Source: Ampelocalamus luodianensis
Lineage: Eukaryota; Streptophyta; Magnoliopsida; Poales; Poaceae
Length of the DNA stretch: 64,000 nucleotides
Direction of reading: 5' to 3'
Assembly (NCBI GenBank): GCA_036346255.1
Contig: CM070619.1
Coordinates: forward strand, 32,494,342-32,558,341
A program made the translations under genes and the position numbers. Each line of letters opens with the position of its first letter. Position 1 is the first letter of the stretch. The notes under the pieces are model-generated. The model was not told where the DNA came from. It searched no databases and saw only the letters and a program-made list of their open reading frames with translations. Of this stretch, positions 33,301-42,525 are shown piece after piece.

Positions 33301-36300
33301 TCGTGCAAGCATTCAGGGACGAGGTTCCGAGGTCTACTCTCCGGTGTAGCGTGCAGCGTCTTCTTGCGGTATGGAGATCGCAGACGACAACAAAATTGTG
33401 GGGTTCTTTTTTGTGCAGCCGTAGAGAGTCGAAGAGGAACGACAGCACCGTTTCTACAGGACTAATAGCCAAAAACAAAGAGGCCAGAGGCTTTTGGAAA
33501 GCGGTCACCATTGATTCGCCATTAACGGTGTTAACGCGGCGCCCATTACTCACTAGTAATCGAACTGATTCTGCGCGGCCGTTTGTTAATGCCATTAACT
33601 GCGAGTCGGTGCGTTTCGATTTTCGAATAGATAAAGAAAAACGTGTTACTTACTTTATGATTTCAGAAGATGATTACTCCAATAGTTGAGATGCCAATAT
33701 ATAGATGACTATATGGGCCACATGGGCCTATAGTATATGGGCCTTGATATACTTAACACCCCCCTTCAAACTCAAGGAGGTTCTGAAGCATTGAGTTTGA
33801 GCAAGTGAAGCCGATGTTGCTCTCGAGTTTGTGCTTTAGTGAAAAAATCTGCCACTTGCAGTTCTGAGGGCACATACTGAAGAGCAATTGTTTTCTGATG
33901 ACAATGAGACCGAGTAAAGAAGGCATCAACACCAATATGCTTTGTAAGTTCATGCTTCACACGATCATTAGCAATCTGTATGGCTCCAGTATTGTCACAT
34001 AGAAGAGGTGTAGGAGCATCACAGGAAATACCAAAATCTGCTAACAACCATGAAGCCATACAATCTACGAAGTGGTAGTGGCAAGTGCTCAAGTTACGCC
34101 TCTGACTAGACCGAGATATGACCGCTGCTTCTTAGACTTGTCAGGACCAATAGCGATGCGATCTCGTAGATTATACCGAGGACCAACCTGTAACTCATCA
34201 GGAACAGTATGAGACTCATCATTAGAAGCATCACACGGTTGTATCGGGGTGGCCGTGGTGGTAGAGCTAGATAGAGGAGTGTGGGGTTTGTGGGACGACG
34301 ATGGAAAACACGTGTGATAGGTGGTTTAGAATGAAATGGAGGTGGTGCGGAGGAGTAGTCTCTTGTGAAGGTGGCGTGATGGAAATAGAAGGGCGAGGAA
34401 TGGGTGTAGTGACATCATTAACGGTGAAATAGGAGGAAGAAAGCAGGAACCATGTGGGTTACGTGGGAGAATATGTGGGTGAGTAGAGGATTATAAAAGA
34501 AAGGACGGTCCTCAACAAAGGTCACATCACGAGAAATACGTATGCGGCGAGAAGAAGGATCATAACACCGATATCCTTTATGCTCGGACTATACCCGAAA
34601 AACACACTCGGCAGTTATGCGATCAACTTAGTTCGCTCACGAGGTGCAAGTAAAACATAGCAAGTACATCCAAAACTCGGAGATGATCATAGCGAGAGAG
34701 TTACCAAAAAGAACTTCACCAGGGCATTGACCAGACAGCTTGGATGAGGGTTGTCTATTGATGAGATAAACAGCAGTAGAAACAACTTCACCCCAAAAAT
34801 GAGAAGGAACAAAAGAAGAAATCAAAAGTGTGCGAGCAGTCTCTATAAGATGGCGATGTTTGCGTTCAGCAACACCATTTTGAGCATGGCGCCGGACATG
34901 AGAGTCGAGCAAGTGTGCCCTCGAGAGGACAAAAGCGGCGAAAAGCATCGGACAAATACTCACCACTTTGAGTCGAGCGAAAAACTCTAATAGGAGTAGA
35001 AAGCGTGTGTGAACCATGCGAACAAAAGGCGGTAAATGGAACACTGGCGAGAGCGATGTTTCATGAAATAAATCCATGTATATCGAGAATGATCATCAAT
35101 AAAAATGACATAATGTTTATGACCACCCTTTGTAGCAAAGGTGCGGGACCCATACATCCGAATGAATAAGATCAAAAGGTCTAGTTGAATGAGAAACACT
35201 TTGGATAAATATGGTAGTTGTATTTGTTTTCCAAGTTTGCAACCCTTACAATGAAAACTAGACTCAATAGGTGTATGACCTAAACAACCTTTATTTATTA
35301 ATGTGGACAACCGGGACCCACAAAGATGACCAAGACGATGATGCCACGGGCGAAGGAAGAGGCGGAAGGCAAGCGGCGGATGACACAGTGGAGGCGAATG
35401 GAAGAAGGAAGGCGCAAGGTGTCGAGGATGTAGAGGCTAGGAGCACCTTTACGGCGATGGCGGCCCCAATCACTTTCCGCGCCGACGGTCTCCGAATAAA
35501 ACATGATGAGTCATCAAATCCAACAAAACAATGTTGGTCGGTAACTTGACCAACCGAAAGAAGATTCATGGACAAGCGAGGTACAAAGAAACATCGGATC
35601 TGAGAAAAATGAGGATTGCAAAGAGAACCACGGTGAGTGATATGACAAGATGTACCATCACCGTTTATGCAGCGAAGCACCATCGATGGCAGCTTGCAAG
35701 CAACCAACTGGGACTGATCAGATGTCACATGAAAAGAAGCACCGAATCAAGCACCCAAGGCGGCGAAGAAGCATTAACGGCGAAGCGGCGAATGCGGACA
35801 TCGAACCTCTAGGAGTGGAACCGTATTACACGACCACGAGCGGCGACGGCGTGCACGATAGTCGACCAACTTTTACGGATAATGAGAGAAAGCAGTTCTG
35901 CGGAAGATGACCGGACTTGCCACAATGCTTACAGAGTGGCGAAGAGGTACTTTTGGTGCGATCCTCGAGAAGCGCCAACACACTATGAGGAGCAGATCTG
36001 AGAAGAAGACATAGACTTAAGGCGTGTTTCTTACGCAAGTAAATCGACGATGCTGTGCCATGGTGAGAGCGGAAGAATTGTGAAGCAATCGTATGCGAAT
36101 GGAATCATACTCACTGGACTCCCATGACAAATCGTAAGTAAAAACTTTTCAATAAGCGATGTCTTTGGGCGGGGAGCAAATTGTACGCTCAGTATCATGG
36201 AAGTCAATGATCCCATGGTGATCAAAAGCGAGTAGTACTCATCAATAGACATATCATTACGCTTCAATTTCATTAGTTTGTTGCATAAGAGTATGCAAAA

Positions 36301-39300
36301 GAGCACCACTATCCTGAACATAACGCTTCTTCAAGTTATCCGTATGCCTTTGGTATTTTGAACTTAGAAAGACTCATAATCATTGATTGCTTAGTACTAT
36401 TCACCATGGCAGCCATTACTTTCCCATCATTAATATGCCATTCTTTTATCTGCGCGACATTACTACCATCATCCTTAAGCACGGTGGAGTTTGATTAAGT
36501 GAAAAAGAAAACCATAGCCCTCAATGCGATCTCTACACGTAAAGCCCACTGGATAATTCGACCATCTAGGTGAAATTGATAACTATTGCATTGATATGAG
36601 ACATGTTGAGGCGTGCTAGGCTTGACCAACAGAGAGGCAAAGCAATGAAACAGAGGGCGAATAGCAATTACCACGATGGTCCACGGGTGGTGAAGAATCC
36701 ACGGCCGTAAAAGGCGCCCCAGCGAGCGGACGACCCACGGCCGAAAAAGTCGGCTCCCAGCGGCGGGCTCCCGAGCGAGCGACGCCCAGCGAGCGGACGA
36801 CGGGCGGCTCAGCCGGCGCCCCAGCGACAATCCCGAGTGTGCGGCGCGGAGGCCCGTCGCGGCGCGGAGGCCGTGCGGCGCGGAGGCCGGCGAACGAGGC
36901 CTCAGCGGCAACCCCGAGCGGAGGCGGTGGTCGCCGGCCGCGCGAAGGATCCGGAGACGGCGCGGCCCGGCGGCGCGCGAAGATCCCGAGACGCAGGCGG
37001 CCGACAAGCGGCGAAGCGAATGGCGGCGCAACTCGCGGCGGCGGCGCTGAGGCGCGCCAAAGCGTATGGCGGCCGAAGAGATCCGCGGCGGCGAGACGGC
37101 GCCAAGACGGAACGGCGGCCGCGACGGCAGCGACGGCGGTCGGCCGCGGCAGCGAGCGACGCGACGGCCGCGACGAGCGGCCGCCAGCGCAAAGCGGTAG
37201 AAGGCGGGAGAATATGGGCGTGGGAGGAGGATTAGAATAATCCTGACCTAACCCTAATTCATTAGCTCTGATACCATGTTACTTACTTTATGATTTCAGA
37301 AGATGATTACTCCAATAGTTGAGATGCCAATATATAGATGACTATATGGGCCACATGGGCCTATAGTATATGGGCCTTGATATACTTAACAAAACGCACA
37401 TGCATCCGACACGCCTGCGTACGCGCGCACACGCACCCTCACCCTCACTCGCACCCGCACGGCATGGCACGGCTCGGCCAGGTGAGCGAGCGAGCGCGCG
37501 CGTGTATTGGCTCTCCAATTCCACAAGGGGTTACCACGTTTCACCTTTTAAAGTGGTGTAACTCCCATTCAACTCTCCATATGGGATTAAACAGTTTTAG
37601 CATGTGCACACAAGCTTTTGGGATTTTCCAGGAATTAATTAGAATTAAAATTCGGCCTAGCCCGTATTAATTCCAACAACTTTCTGTGCAATATGTTCAC
37701 AACATGCTAAATAAAACCTCGATTCTTCACTCATCAAACAGGGAATTCATAACTCAACTCAACAAAGCCTTTGGTCCCAAACAAGTTGGGGTAGACTAGG
37801 AATGAAACCTCTTCAAGTTCAAAGAGACGAGAGCCTTACAAATAAAATAAAATAATAAAGAAAGAAAAAAACCTACAAGGCCAAAATTCTAAACCGTACA
37901 TCCTGCCATCTGAACCAAAAGCCTAAAACATAGTCTCTAAACCTTCTTATGGTTTCGGTATGTGGATCGCTAACTTACATGCGCTCCTATCCAAAACTAA
38001 TTTTTTAGATACATTCCAATCCCTCAAATATTTTTTAACTGCTTCCTCCCACATTAGTCTTGGTTGACCTCTACCTTTTCTTATGTTTTCAGTACGTCTT
38101 AAAATTCCACTACGTACTGGTGTCTCAGAAGGCCTTTGTTGGAGATGTCCAAACCATCTCAAGCGATGTTGGATAAGGTTCTCTTCAATTGGTGCTATCT
38201 CCACCCTATCACGTATATCCTCATTGTGGATTCGATCTCGCCTTGTGTGGCCACATATCCATCGCAGCATCCTCGTCTCCACTACACTCATCTTCTGTAT
38301 ATGTTGTTTTTTCGTCGCTCAACATTCTGCTCCATATAGCATCGTAGGTCTGATCATCGTCCTATAGAACTTACCCTTTAACTTTTGAGGGACTTTTTTG
38401 TCACATAGGACACCCAATGCTTGGTGCCATTTCACCCACCCCGCTCTAATCCTGTGGCTCACGTCTTCATCAATCTCTCTGTCTCGCTGTAGCATCGATC
38501 CCAAATATCGAAACATATTCTTCCTAGACACTACTTGTCCGTCCAACCTGACATCTCCATCATTTGCCCCGGCACCGCTGAAATCACACTTCATATACTC
38601 AGTTTTAGTCTTACTAAGTCTAAAGCTCTTCGATTCTAAGGTCTTTCTCCATATCTTCAGATTCCTATTGACACCTATCCTACTCTTATCAACTAACACT
38701 ACATCATCAGCGAAAAACATACACCAAGGGATATCCCTTTGTATGTCCCGCGACCTCGTCCATCACTAGGGCAAAAATGTATGGGCTCAACGCTGACCCT
38801 TGCTGTAGTCCTATCTTAATAGGGAAATCACTAGTACCACCATCACATGTTTTGACATTAGTCACAACATCTTGGTACATATCCTTAATTAAGGTAACAT
38901 ACTTTGTTAGGACTTTTTTTCCTTTGAAGCGCTCACCACATGACCGTTCTTAGCACTTTGTCATAGACTTTCTCTAAGTCGATAAACACCATATGAAGAT
39001 CCTTCTTTTGCTCTCTATACCTCTCCATCAACTGTCGTATATCGCCTCTGTGGTCGACCTCCCAGGCATAAAACCAAATTGGTTTGTCAGCACGCTAGTC
39101 ACTCGTCTTAAACGGTGCTTGATCACTCGTTCCCAAAGCTTCATTGTGTGACTCATTAGCTTAATTCCTCTATAATTAGTACAACTTTGAATGTTTCCTT
39201 TATTTTTGAAAATTGGTACTAATGTGCTCATCCGTCACTCGTTAGGCATCTTGTTCGACCTAAAAATGCTATTTGAACAAATTAGTTAGCCAAATTACCA

Positions 39301-42300
39301 AACGATCGTTACTTCTCCTAGGCATTTCCACACCTCGATTGAAATGTTATCAGGCCCTAACGTCTTACCCATTTTCATCCTTTTTAAGGCCTCTTACTTT
39401 CGACTTTTGGATCCTTTGAATAAATCACCTATTGGTGTCATCAAAAGCATCATCCAGTTCAATCATACTATTGTCATTGTCATGATTGAACAGCTCATCA
39501 AAGTAATTTCTCCGCCTATCTTTGATCTCGTCGTGTTTTACTAAAAGTCTATTAGTGTCGTCTTTGATGCATTTAACTTGGTTGAAATCTTTCGTCTTCC
39601 TTTCTCGAAGCTTAGCCATCTTATAGACATCCTTCTCGCCCCCCTTTGTACTTAGTTTCTGGTAAATTTCCTCATAGGCCTTACCTCGTGCCTCACTCAC
39701 CGCTTTCTTTGCCTTTTTTTTTGCTGTTTTGTATTTCTGTACGTTGTCGTCGCTCCTATCATGATGCATATGCTTGTAGCATGTCTTCTTCTCCTCAATA
39801 GCCTTTTGCACTTCTTCGTTCCATCACCACGTCTTTGGTTCACATCTTGTCACTCGGGTCACTCCAAGCACCTCCGTAGCCACCTTTCTAATGCGAGATG
39901 TCATCTCTATCCATATACTATTCGCTTCTCTCACTTTTCATATCTCTTCCGCAATCATCCTCTTCTTAAATGCCTGCGAGGCGCCCCCTTTGAGTTTCCA
40001 CCTCTTCGTACTCGTGGCTCTTGCGACCAAACAGGGAATTCATAAAATCAGTAAGAAATCTAAAAGATCTGCTAGTTCTAGTCCTGTCGAGTGATGAACC
40101 AGAGAATGCATGAGCACTAATGAAAAGAAAAGTATATGAACCAAAAAAGCTCGACATACACATCTTGGGACACCTTACTTTGTTGATTCTCTAGTGGGTT
40201 GTTCTCATCTCAACTCTGTAGCTTTTGTAGACTAGTAGTAGTATGTGCATGGTGGTTCAAAATACCCGTCATAGGCTTGATTGCCACTATTTACTGGATT
40301 TCCCTGACCAAAGCATATTTTCACATCGGAGATCTTTAAATTTTAATTTTGAATATTATTTTTTCTGTTTAAGATCTGGAAACCACTGGTGATCTGTTGT
40401 CTATTTGATTTTTTTCCTTGTTGATAAAAAATCAAAGAACTAACATGAAAAGTGGCCTACTTAAGTTGCTATTACTAATACTCCCTTTTGCCTGTTTGCC
40501 TATTCAGTGGATCATCTAAGCTGTAGAACAGCTTGCAGCCAAACGGTCCTGTCGGTCCAAACCTATGAAGTGATTGTGTGATCCAATGGGATATCATCTG
40601 ATTATCGTCATGAAGCTAGCAGTGGCGAAGTGTTTGGGATTAGGCCCATAAAGGTAGTATAATCCAGGTGGCTATTGGCAGATATCGGTGGGATTTTGAT
40701 GGTCTGGTGGAAGTCAGGTAGTAGGCAGTTACTGCTGGTGCTAGAAAAAGCTGGGATTACTTCGGTTGTCACTAATTTAGGATTGGTTTTAGAAGTTGGA
40801 GTGCATCATTTGATTGGTGTTTGTATTTTTGGGATTTTTCTGTTTAGTGATAGGAGTGGAGGATTGGTGTCTAGTACATTTAGTTCGTCCTTTACTTTCA
40901 ACAGCATTATGGTCGGAGTGCAAAATTGTCCACCACCTTAATTTTAATTGGGCTGAAGTACAATACTGTCTGGTCTGGTGAAGCATTTATAGAACATTAG
41001 TACGGTATGAAAATTAGCCAGGATCTCAAGCGATTTAGGCTGAATAGTATTGGAAAATACCTGCTGCCAGTATGGGTAGCTAGGTACCACCGCTTACATG
41101 CTTGTGCTTTACGCCTTGCATGTACTACATCAAAAAAACATGACAAGAAATGTGCGGATGCTACCAATATAGTATGTAGCTTCAAAATTTCAAGATAGCT
41201 CAATTGAATTTTGGAACAGTGCAGTGTATAGTATGGGTGGAAAATATGCACTCAATACTATTAAAGTGTTCAGGCTTCACCTGTGCAGTAATTGTGAAAA
41301 GTGCAGATACATATTTGTGCAGTTGAACAATAGCAGTTACACAACTGAACATTTGGAGAACTTATACTTTCTAATTCATAATAATAAGAAATTATTTTAT
41401 ATCCTCCCAAGAAAAAAAGAAATGCTTTTATTCACATTATGTTATGACTATGTAACGCTGAAGTTTGCGTCTTCTGTCCTTGTCAATTAGCACTATAAAG
41501 TTCGTCTTGGGGTGCCATGTGCAACAGAGGATGTGTGGGAAGCATGATTTCATATCTTTGAATATCCACTATCCAAAATAGCTCTTGAGGGGCCTATGCA
41601 TTTCTGTTTTCAATGAAAGCTGGGTTTCTAATTCCTTCAATGCTCCGTAACAGTAGTTCCAGTTCTCAGTAAAAGCTCTTTTTTTAATAAAAAAAAAAAT
41701 CTCTTGTGGAGTAGGGTTGGCTATTGTTGGCAAGCGGGTTGATTTAAAAAAATTTCACTATGCTTTGGAACAAGCCAACAAGCTAAAAATCTCCGGTTTC
41801 ACTATCAACCAGACAAAAACCAGTACTATAGAGGCTGGTTTTGGTTTTTTCAACCCTTACCATGCAATTGCATTGTACAAGCACACATGTACTATGTTTC
41901 TGTATTTATTCCATTTTGTTTTCTTAGTTTTAGATTGTTCAATGTATTCCGTGCAATTGAAGTTGCTATAAGATAATCTTTCTTTTTGCTCCCCTTCCTC
42001 ATGTATGTTTGTGTCTCATATAGGTGCCGAGGTTGCTGTCCTCTGCATCGCGAAATCTGGTGAGGTTATCAACTATCAGGCCTTCACAAACTCCAAGGGC
42101 ATCTACACCGTTGCAGAGACGATGCCGGAGAGCGACCGGTGGGAGTCATGCTTGGCAAGGCCCATCAGCAGCTTCCACCAGCACTGCACTAGGAGGGGTG
42201 ATGCACACTCTGGGGTCAAGTTCACATACAACAAACCGTCAGGAACTCCCACAACGTCAAGACATTCCTCTACAAGCCTGCCAATGCGCCTCTGTACTGT

Positions 42301-42306
42301 AGCTGA
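24388..42306 (+). CDS. Pollen Ole e 1 / extensin-family secreted protein, two exons (24,388-24,571 and 42,024-42,306)
   Basis: Exon 1 encodes a signal peptide (basic start, then LLLFQLGLLAYLLAA, cleavage likely after SAEA at residue 34) and RGRVVCDVCGD, the start of the Ole e 1 domain. The donor is G|GTCAGT at 24,572. Exon 2 begins after TCATATAG at 42,023 and completes a Gly codon: AEVAVLC, INYQAFTNSKGIYTV, ESDRWESCLARP, FHQHCTRR, then FTYNKPSG. Six cysteines are expected for this family, five in frame and a sixth in the shifted tail (PLYCS, then TGA at 42,304). One base seems missing at about 42,243; with it the coding length is 468 nt, or 155 residues. As written the frame reads on to 42,409. 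Such proteins are secreted to the cell wall and apoplast. The gene is probably live apart from the questionable deletion. Confidence 0.85.
25252..25273 (+). other. G-quadruplex motif on the sense strand of the intron
   Basis: Four G runs of 6, 4, 4 and 5 are separated by single T loops (25,252-25,273). This is the pattern of a very stable parallel quadruplex in DNA and in the pre-mRNA. It lies about 680 bases after the donor. Confidence 0.75.
25874..27639 (+). mobile_element. Mutator-like element with long tandem-repeat arms
   Basis: The ends GAGAAAATTGCA...GTAGGTCC and their complement are flanked by TATTTATTA (25,865-25,873) and TATTTACTA (27,640-27,648), a 9-bp duplication with one mismatch. 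Each arm is about 335 bases and contains roughly three 60-base tandem units (CCTGAACTTG...TGCCACTTAGCTC). The inner arm part (GCGAAGTTCGTCG... to CACCGTGCTC) has an open frame in both copies. No MULE transposase is present, so it is non-autonomous. A second element appears nested at 26,495-27,306. Confidence 0.8.
26495..27306 (+). mobile_element. Nested GC-rich element with AAGGCG-type ends, carrying a gene-like interior
   Basis: The ends are imperfectly inverted: ATGGTTATTAAGCGTCG and the complement of CGCCTTGAAAACCATG. They are flanked by GAGCACGAC (26,486-26,494) and GAGCACGGT (27,307-27,315). Next to the ends are many GGCG/CGCC repeats typical of small grass DNA elements. The interior (26,640-27,110) is GC-rich and can be read as FLKPVAKDL then NNDGGPLHRAKPPPP, like host coding sequence with a stop. 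I do not recognise the gene. The target duplication is partial, so the boundaries are tentative. Confidence 0.45.
27895..28477 (+). mobile_element. Small TIR element with captured GC-rich interior
   Basis: Inverted ends CCATAGTTACCTGATTCA and the complement of TGAATCCGGTAACTATGG match at 16 of 18 positions. TTAGT lies directly outside both (27,890-27,894 and 28,478-28,482). The interior 28,130-28,330 is GC-rich with open frames on both strands and no domain I can name. The superfamily is not assigned. Confidence 0.5.
28857..29903 (-). repeat. 3' LTR of the copia element
   Basis: 1,047 bases with TG...CA ends. It matches the split right-hand LTR from 29,137 onward. CA-rich runs (CACGCGCACACACC type) near 29,620-29,700 are shared between copies. 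A solid LTR definition because both the target duplication and the polypurine tract agree. Confidence 0.85.
30449..32240 (-). pseudogene. copia reverse transcriptase and RNase H
   Basis: On the minus strand, 32,238-31,378 encodes the linker and RT N-terminal half (GCKWVFKKKLRPDG, then VAKGYTQKEGEDFFDTYSPV, then HQMDVTTAILNGEL). 31,441-31,001 carries the catalytic YVDD (RYVDDILIFG) and the GTRPDISFV block. RNase H pieces follow at 30,975-30,793, ending with EYIQTAKNLADPFTKGL at 30,560. Only a few frame changes separate the pieces (near 31,430, 31,000 and 30,700). This is the best preserved pol in the window after the split gypsy element. It makes cDNA from element RNA in virus-like particles. 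Confidence 0.85.
32241..33150 (-). pseudogene. copia integrase
   Basis: 33,016-32,567 is open and reads LAKGSKCQVCVQSKQPRKPH (end of the zinc-binding GAG-pre-integrase part), then LIHSDLREMNG (first catalytic Asp), LIDDSTRFCYVYLLKTKDEA and RSDRGGEYFSNEFNLF (second Asp). The C-terminal third (32,560-32,240) continues in other frames (NRALIDLVNAM, then AWWGEAILTSCHVLNRIP-like). Upstream of 33,016 to 33,150 is the pre-integrase text, where a stop breaks the frame. It meets the truncated LTR at 33,168. Confidence 0.8.
33169..33643 (-). repeat. Truncated 5' LTR of the outer copia element, left part (right part at 37,397-37,678)
   Basis: Colinear with 29,137-29,620 of the other LTR. It resumes at 37,392 after the nested insertion and ends CCAACA at 37,678. 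The two LTRs differ by many one- to three-base indels as well as substitutions. Confidence 0.85.
33772..34095 (-). pseudogene. RNase H of the short-LTR copia element
   Basis: An open segment reads LLADFGI, LLCDNTGAIQIANDRVKHELTKHIGVDAFFTRSH and YVPSELQVADFFTKA, the C-terminal half of copia RNase H. Immediately upstream, at about 34,100, the text switches to the linker NLRDRIAIGPDKSKK, which normally precedes RT. The whole RT and the first RNase H half are therefore deleted. Confidence 0.8.
34110..35310 (-). pseudogene. Integrase and linker of the short-LTR copia element
   Basis: Pieces in order on the minus strand are: GHTPIESSFHCKGCKLGKQIQLPY (zinc-binding end, 35,265-35,190), FIDDHSRYTWIYFMKHRS (35,105-35,050), then NGVAERKHRHLIETARTLL (catalytic Glu region, 34,885-34,820), SHFWGEVVSTAVYLINRQPSSKL, and GCTCYVLL near 34,650. 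A proline/serine-rich linker covers 34,550-34,200. Frames change several times. Confidence 0.8.
35311..36640 (-). pseudogene. Gag and protease remnants of the short-LTR copia element
   Basis: 36,600-36,500 carries the gag start (FHLDGRIIQWALRVEIALRA). 36,321-36,031 is the middle of gag (MKLKRNDMSIDEYYSLL, then a decayed ILSGLGxxY area). A CCHC zinc knuckle (CKHCGKSGHLPQNC) lies at about 35,940-35,895. The protease and pre-integrase part (35,728-35,300) is heavily shifted, with GQVTDQHCFVGFDDSSCFI recognisable. These proteins would form and mature the particle. All frames are broken. Confidence 0.7.
36690..37215 (-). other. Very GC-rich leader of the short-LTR copia element
   Basis: Between the primer-binding site (37,265) and gag (about 36,620) lie some 520 bases built of GCGGCGCGGAGGCC-like and GGCGGCCGCGAC-like segments. 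They are far richer in G+C than the AT-rich LTRs beside them. Arginine/alanine-rich frames are open on both strands, a composition effect rather than evidence of a gene. It may be an acquired host segment. Confidence 0.6.
37753..40027 (-). mobile_element. RTE-type LINE, 5' truncated, 18-bp target duplication
   Basis: CAAACAGGGAATTCATAA occurs at 37,735-37,752 and 40,028-40,045, flanking the element perfectly. The 3' end (left) is CTCAACTCAACAAAGCC...GTTGGGGTAGAC on the plus strand, the usual tail of plant RTE LINEs. At 2,275 bases it lacks most of the endonuclease. Insertion by target-primed reverse transcription explains the long duplication and the 5' truncation. Confidence 0.9.
37940..39960 (-). 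pseudogene. LINE reverse transcriptase remnant
   Basis: Blocks on the minus strand in order are: the basic linker KAKKAVSEARGKAYEEIYQKLSTK and RERKTKDFNQVKCIKD (39,740-39,560), STLVPIFKNKG then NYRGIKLMSHTMKLWERVI (39,230-39,120), NQFGFMPGRSTTEAI, a decayed VFIDLEKAYDKV area near 38,960-38,985, then GLQQGSALSPYIF-like text near 38,780-38,830. The catalytic MFFADDVVLVDKSR is at 38,720-38,680. The C-terminal part is at 38,660-37,947 (RMLRWICGHTRRDRIHNEDIR, and RLRWFGHLQQRP). The FADD aspartates are present, but frameshifts and stops (near 39,050 and 38,760) break it. Confidence 0.85.
40046..42023 (+). other. 3' end of the Ole e 1 intron, unique AT-rich sequence
   Basis: No coding frame or known element is seen in about 2 kb. 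The last 50 bases are pyrimidine-rich (CTTTCTTTTTGCTCCCCTTCC) and end TCATATAG, a good acceptor for exon 2. Confidence 0.6.
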
Positions 42307-42516
42307 ACAGTTTGTTGTGTTTGTTTGGGAGGGGGTAAAAAGAGTAAACAGGGTGCAAGTCGGAATAGGAATGTGCTGTGCGACCTGTATGCTTGTAATG
42401 CTCATCTAGAGCTTTTACTGATGTCGATCATTGGAAGGGACGGGATGTTGCACTGCTGCATGCTTCATGATCGTGAACCAATATACGTTTCTGAACTATA
42501 ATCTGTGCGAAGAATT
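42307..42516 (+). promoter_or_regulatory. 3' UTR of the Ole e 1-type gene
   Basis: T-rich sequence after the expected stop (42,304-42,306). No canonical AATAAA is present; TGTAATGC and GAACTATAATC are the closest near-upstream elements. The foldback element begins 220 bases after the stop. Confidence 0.4.
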
Positions 42517-42525
42517 GAAATGTTT

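Larger units (their letters stand above)
33644..37391 (-). mobile_element. Young non-autonomous copia element with identical 115-bp LTRs
   Basis: LTRs at 33,644-33,758 and 37,277-37,391 are identical over 115 bases (TGTTACTTACTTTATGA to ATACTTAACA). AAACG flanks both sides (33,639-33,643 and 37,392-37,396). The primer-binding site TGGTATCAGAGC (minus strand) is directly inside the right LTR (37,265-37,276) and the polypurine tract TTTGAAGGGGGG inside the left. Gag, protease, integrase and RNase H remnants are present, but the reverse transcriptase core is absent. Recent insertion by another element's enzymes is the simplest reading. Confidence 0.9.
28857..37678 (-). mobile_element. Ty1-copia retrotransposon (5' part deleted) with a second copia element in its 5' LTR
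   Basis: The termini TGTTG...CAACA are flanked by a perfect ACTTT duplication (28,852-28,856 and 37,679-37,683). The 3' LTR is complete at 28,857-29,903. A polypurine tract (GGTGGGGGAT, minus strand) lies next to it. Pol runs right to left from integrase (33,150) through RT to RNase H (30,450). The 5' LTR (33,169-33,643 plus 37,397-37,678) lacks about 280 bases of its end and meets the pre-integrase region directly, so the primer-binding site, gag and protease are gone. It is immobile as it stands. Confidence 0.9.
24572..42023 (+). other. 17,452-bp intron of the Ole e 1-type gene
   Basis: It begins GTCAGT and ends with a pyrimidine-rich stretch and TCATATAG. About 13.4 kb is transposable-element sequence with recoverable target duplications: the MULE at 25,874, the TIR element at 27,895, copia at 28,857-37,678 and the LINE at 37,753-40,027. 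The rest (24,572-25,864, 27,649-27,889, 28,483-28,851, 37,684-37,734 and 40,046-42,023) is AT-rich, non-coding and probably the original intron of roughly 4 kb. No further Ole e 1 exon was found in it. Confidence 0.8.

Noticed and set aside
33250..33690. Repeated open frames near 29,220-29,660 and 33,250-33,690 as a duplicated gene
   Set aside because: These are the two LTR copies of one copia element, defined by target duplications and the polypurine tract.
36837..37240. Arginine/alanine-rich open frames of about 130 codons on the plus strand
   Set aside because: They result from extreme GC content in the copia leader. Several frames are open at once and none has a motif.
41689..41702. Poly(A) run as the tail of a processed pseudogene
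   Set aside because: No coding sequence or target duplication lies next to it. It is a simple T/A run in the intron.
24572..42023. Additional exons of the Ole e 1-type gene within the intron
   Set aside because: The family's domain is already continuous between exon 1 and exon 2, and no intervening segment adds matching sequence.
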